Positions 63,195 to 64,000 of a stretch of DNA of 64,000 nucleotides are shown in pieces. The stretch is from Rotaria macrura (taxonomy: Eukaryota; Rotifera; Eurotatoria; Philodinida; Philodinidae), in assembly GCA_900239685.1 (NCBI GenBank), contig OENT01000331.1, forward strand, positions 1 through 64,000. Reading direction: 5' to 3'. The position numbers and the translations under genes were made by a program. A model generated the notes under the pieces. That model was not told the origin of the DNA. It was given only the letters and a program-made list of their open reading frames with translations, and made no database searches. How positions within the stretch are numbered: the first letter of the stretch is position 1; each line of letters begins with the position of its first letter.

Positions 63195-64000
63195 TTTATT
63201 CTTTTATCTCTATTTCAGTATTTTTTAATACTGTTATCGTTGAAACACAATCAGAAGAATGCCCTGCACACGACTTGATGTTCATCGTTGGACTAGCTCT
63301 CATAACATAGCATCACGTTTCTTAAACGAGACATTTGCGCCAATCATCTACTCACAACTAGTTTTTCTTGCTTCCATGTTGGTAATATCTTTCATACTGC
63401 AATCATTTTTGCCTCTCCATCATGGATTCTGTTTAGTGAGCATTTCTCATCGATTGAACAAAAACTTGGGCTATTAAGAAGACTCGTAAAGTTTCCTAAT
63501 CGAACCAAGACGTCGAAGAGACATCAATTGACTGAATATAATCGACTGTTGATTTAGATCAAACGTAGGTTGCCGACCGAGTGAGTGAGATTAACGATGA
63601 CGTTGGAACTAAATCATCATTATGGTTCTCGCTTCTTCTCATCGTTTGACTTGATCTTTTTTCAGAAATAGGATTTGGAACTAATCTCAAGAATATTTCA
63701 TAGGCGAAATTCTTTGAAAGTTCAGCATTGAAAAATTCAATCTGAATCGAGCGAACTTTTCCCTTAGTTGCAGAGAGGAGATTAAATTTCGTCCCGCCTT
63801 AAACATCTGGTACCTTCGGAAAACAGAACAAATCGATCTTGATTTTCAACAAAGACCGAGAATAATCAGCCGAATATGTCCCTTGCTCGTGCCTCTATAT
63901 TTACCATGATTCGTATACTTTCAAAGTCATTCCAAAAACGAATCGAATACTCTTTTCAATAGAGAATCGAATTTACAAAAACAGGAAATTCGCCTGTTCG
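63195..64000. other. Upstream flank of the RBR gene
   Basis: TCGA-rich DNA without a recognised gene. It should hold the RBR promoter, but no core motif stands out. Confidence 0.5.

Noticed and set aside
1-64000. Retroelements, virus-like elements and spliced-leader RNA
   Set aside because: I saw no reverse transcriptase, integrase, protease or capsid motif and no long terminal repeats. I also did not notice a spliced-leader gene, but reading by eye could miss one.

Overview
The window is animal nuclear DNA. Coding sequence is broken by GT-AG introns, several only about 50-120 bp long. There is a eukaryotic tRNA-Ser, an intact mariner transposon, and proteins of animal type: an RBR ubiquitin ligase with a ZZ finger, a GT61 glycosyltransferase, and secreted Cys-rich DUF704x-like proteins. 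The style of the RBR-ZZ protein and the tiny introns would fit a bdelloid rotifer or another spiralian. That is inference; nothing in the sequence proves it.

Left part (1-31 kb): two tandem paralogs for membrane-anchored Cys-rich ectodomain proteins lie on + at 981-5237 (5' end not in view) and 6641-8875 (complete, 5 exons, 661 aa). They share blocks of perfect identity next to strongly diverged sequence. A five-exon gene for a 315-aa coiled-coil protein lies at 13223-14408 on +. A three-exon gene for a 494-aa zinc/coiled-coil/beta-propeller-like protein lies on - at 24385-19148 and has a 3.6 kb intron. The rest is unusually TCGA-rich non-coding DNA without recognisable repeats.

Middle part (about 31-50 kb) turns AT-rich and is full of small mobile elements: a hAT-like MITE (30884-31130), several palindromic foldback elements, an intact DD34D mariner (42344-43639), and a strange TCCGG-rich stretch partly enclosed by 83-bp inverted repeats (47.7-49.3 kb). 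Within it sit a GT61 glycosyltransferase gene (37398-38772, +), a convergent gene for an acidic/basic low-complexity protein (39548-38874, -) and tRNA-Ser(CGA) at 39769-39849.

Right part (50-64 kb): a small acidic single-exon gene (51856-51527, -), more foldback and TAGGG-rich repeats, and a large RBR E3 ligase gene on - (63194-60132). I reassembled the last from eight exons into 741 aa. It has repeated C-x2-C-x11-H-x3-C fingers, a RING, RING1-IBR-RING2 and a C-terminal ZZ finger.

No reverse transcriptase, integrase or capsid gene, CRISPR array or bacterial operon was recognised. The genes look like unrelated housekeeping or lineage-specific loci, not one pathway.
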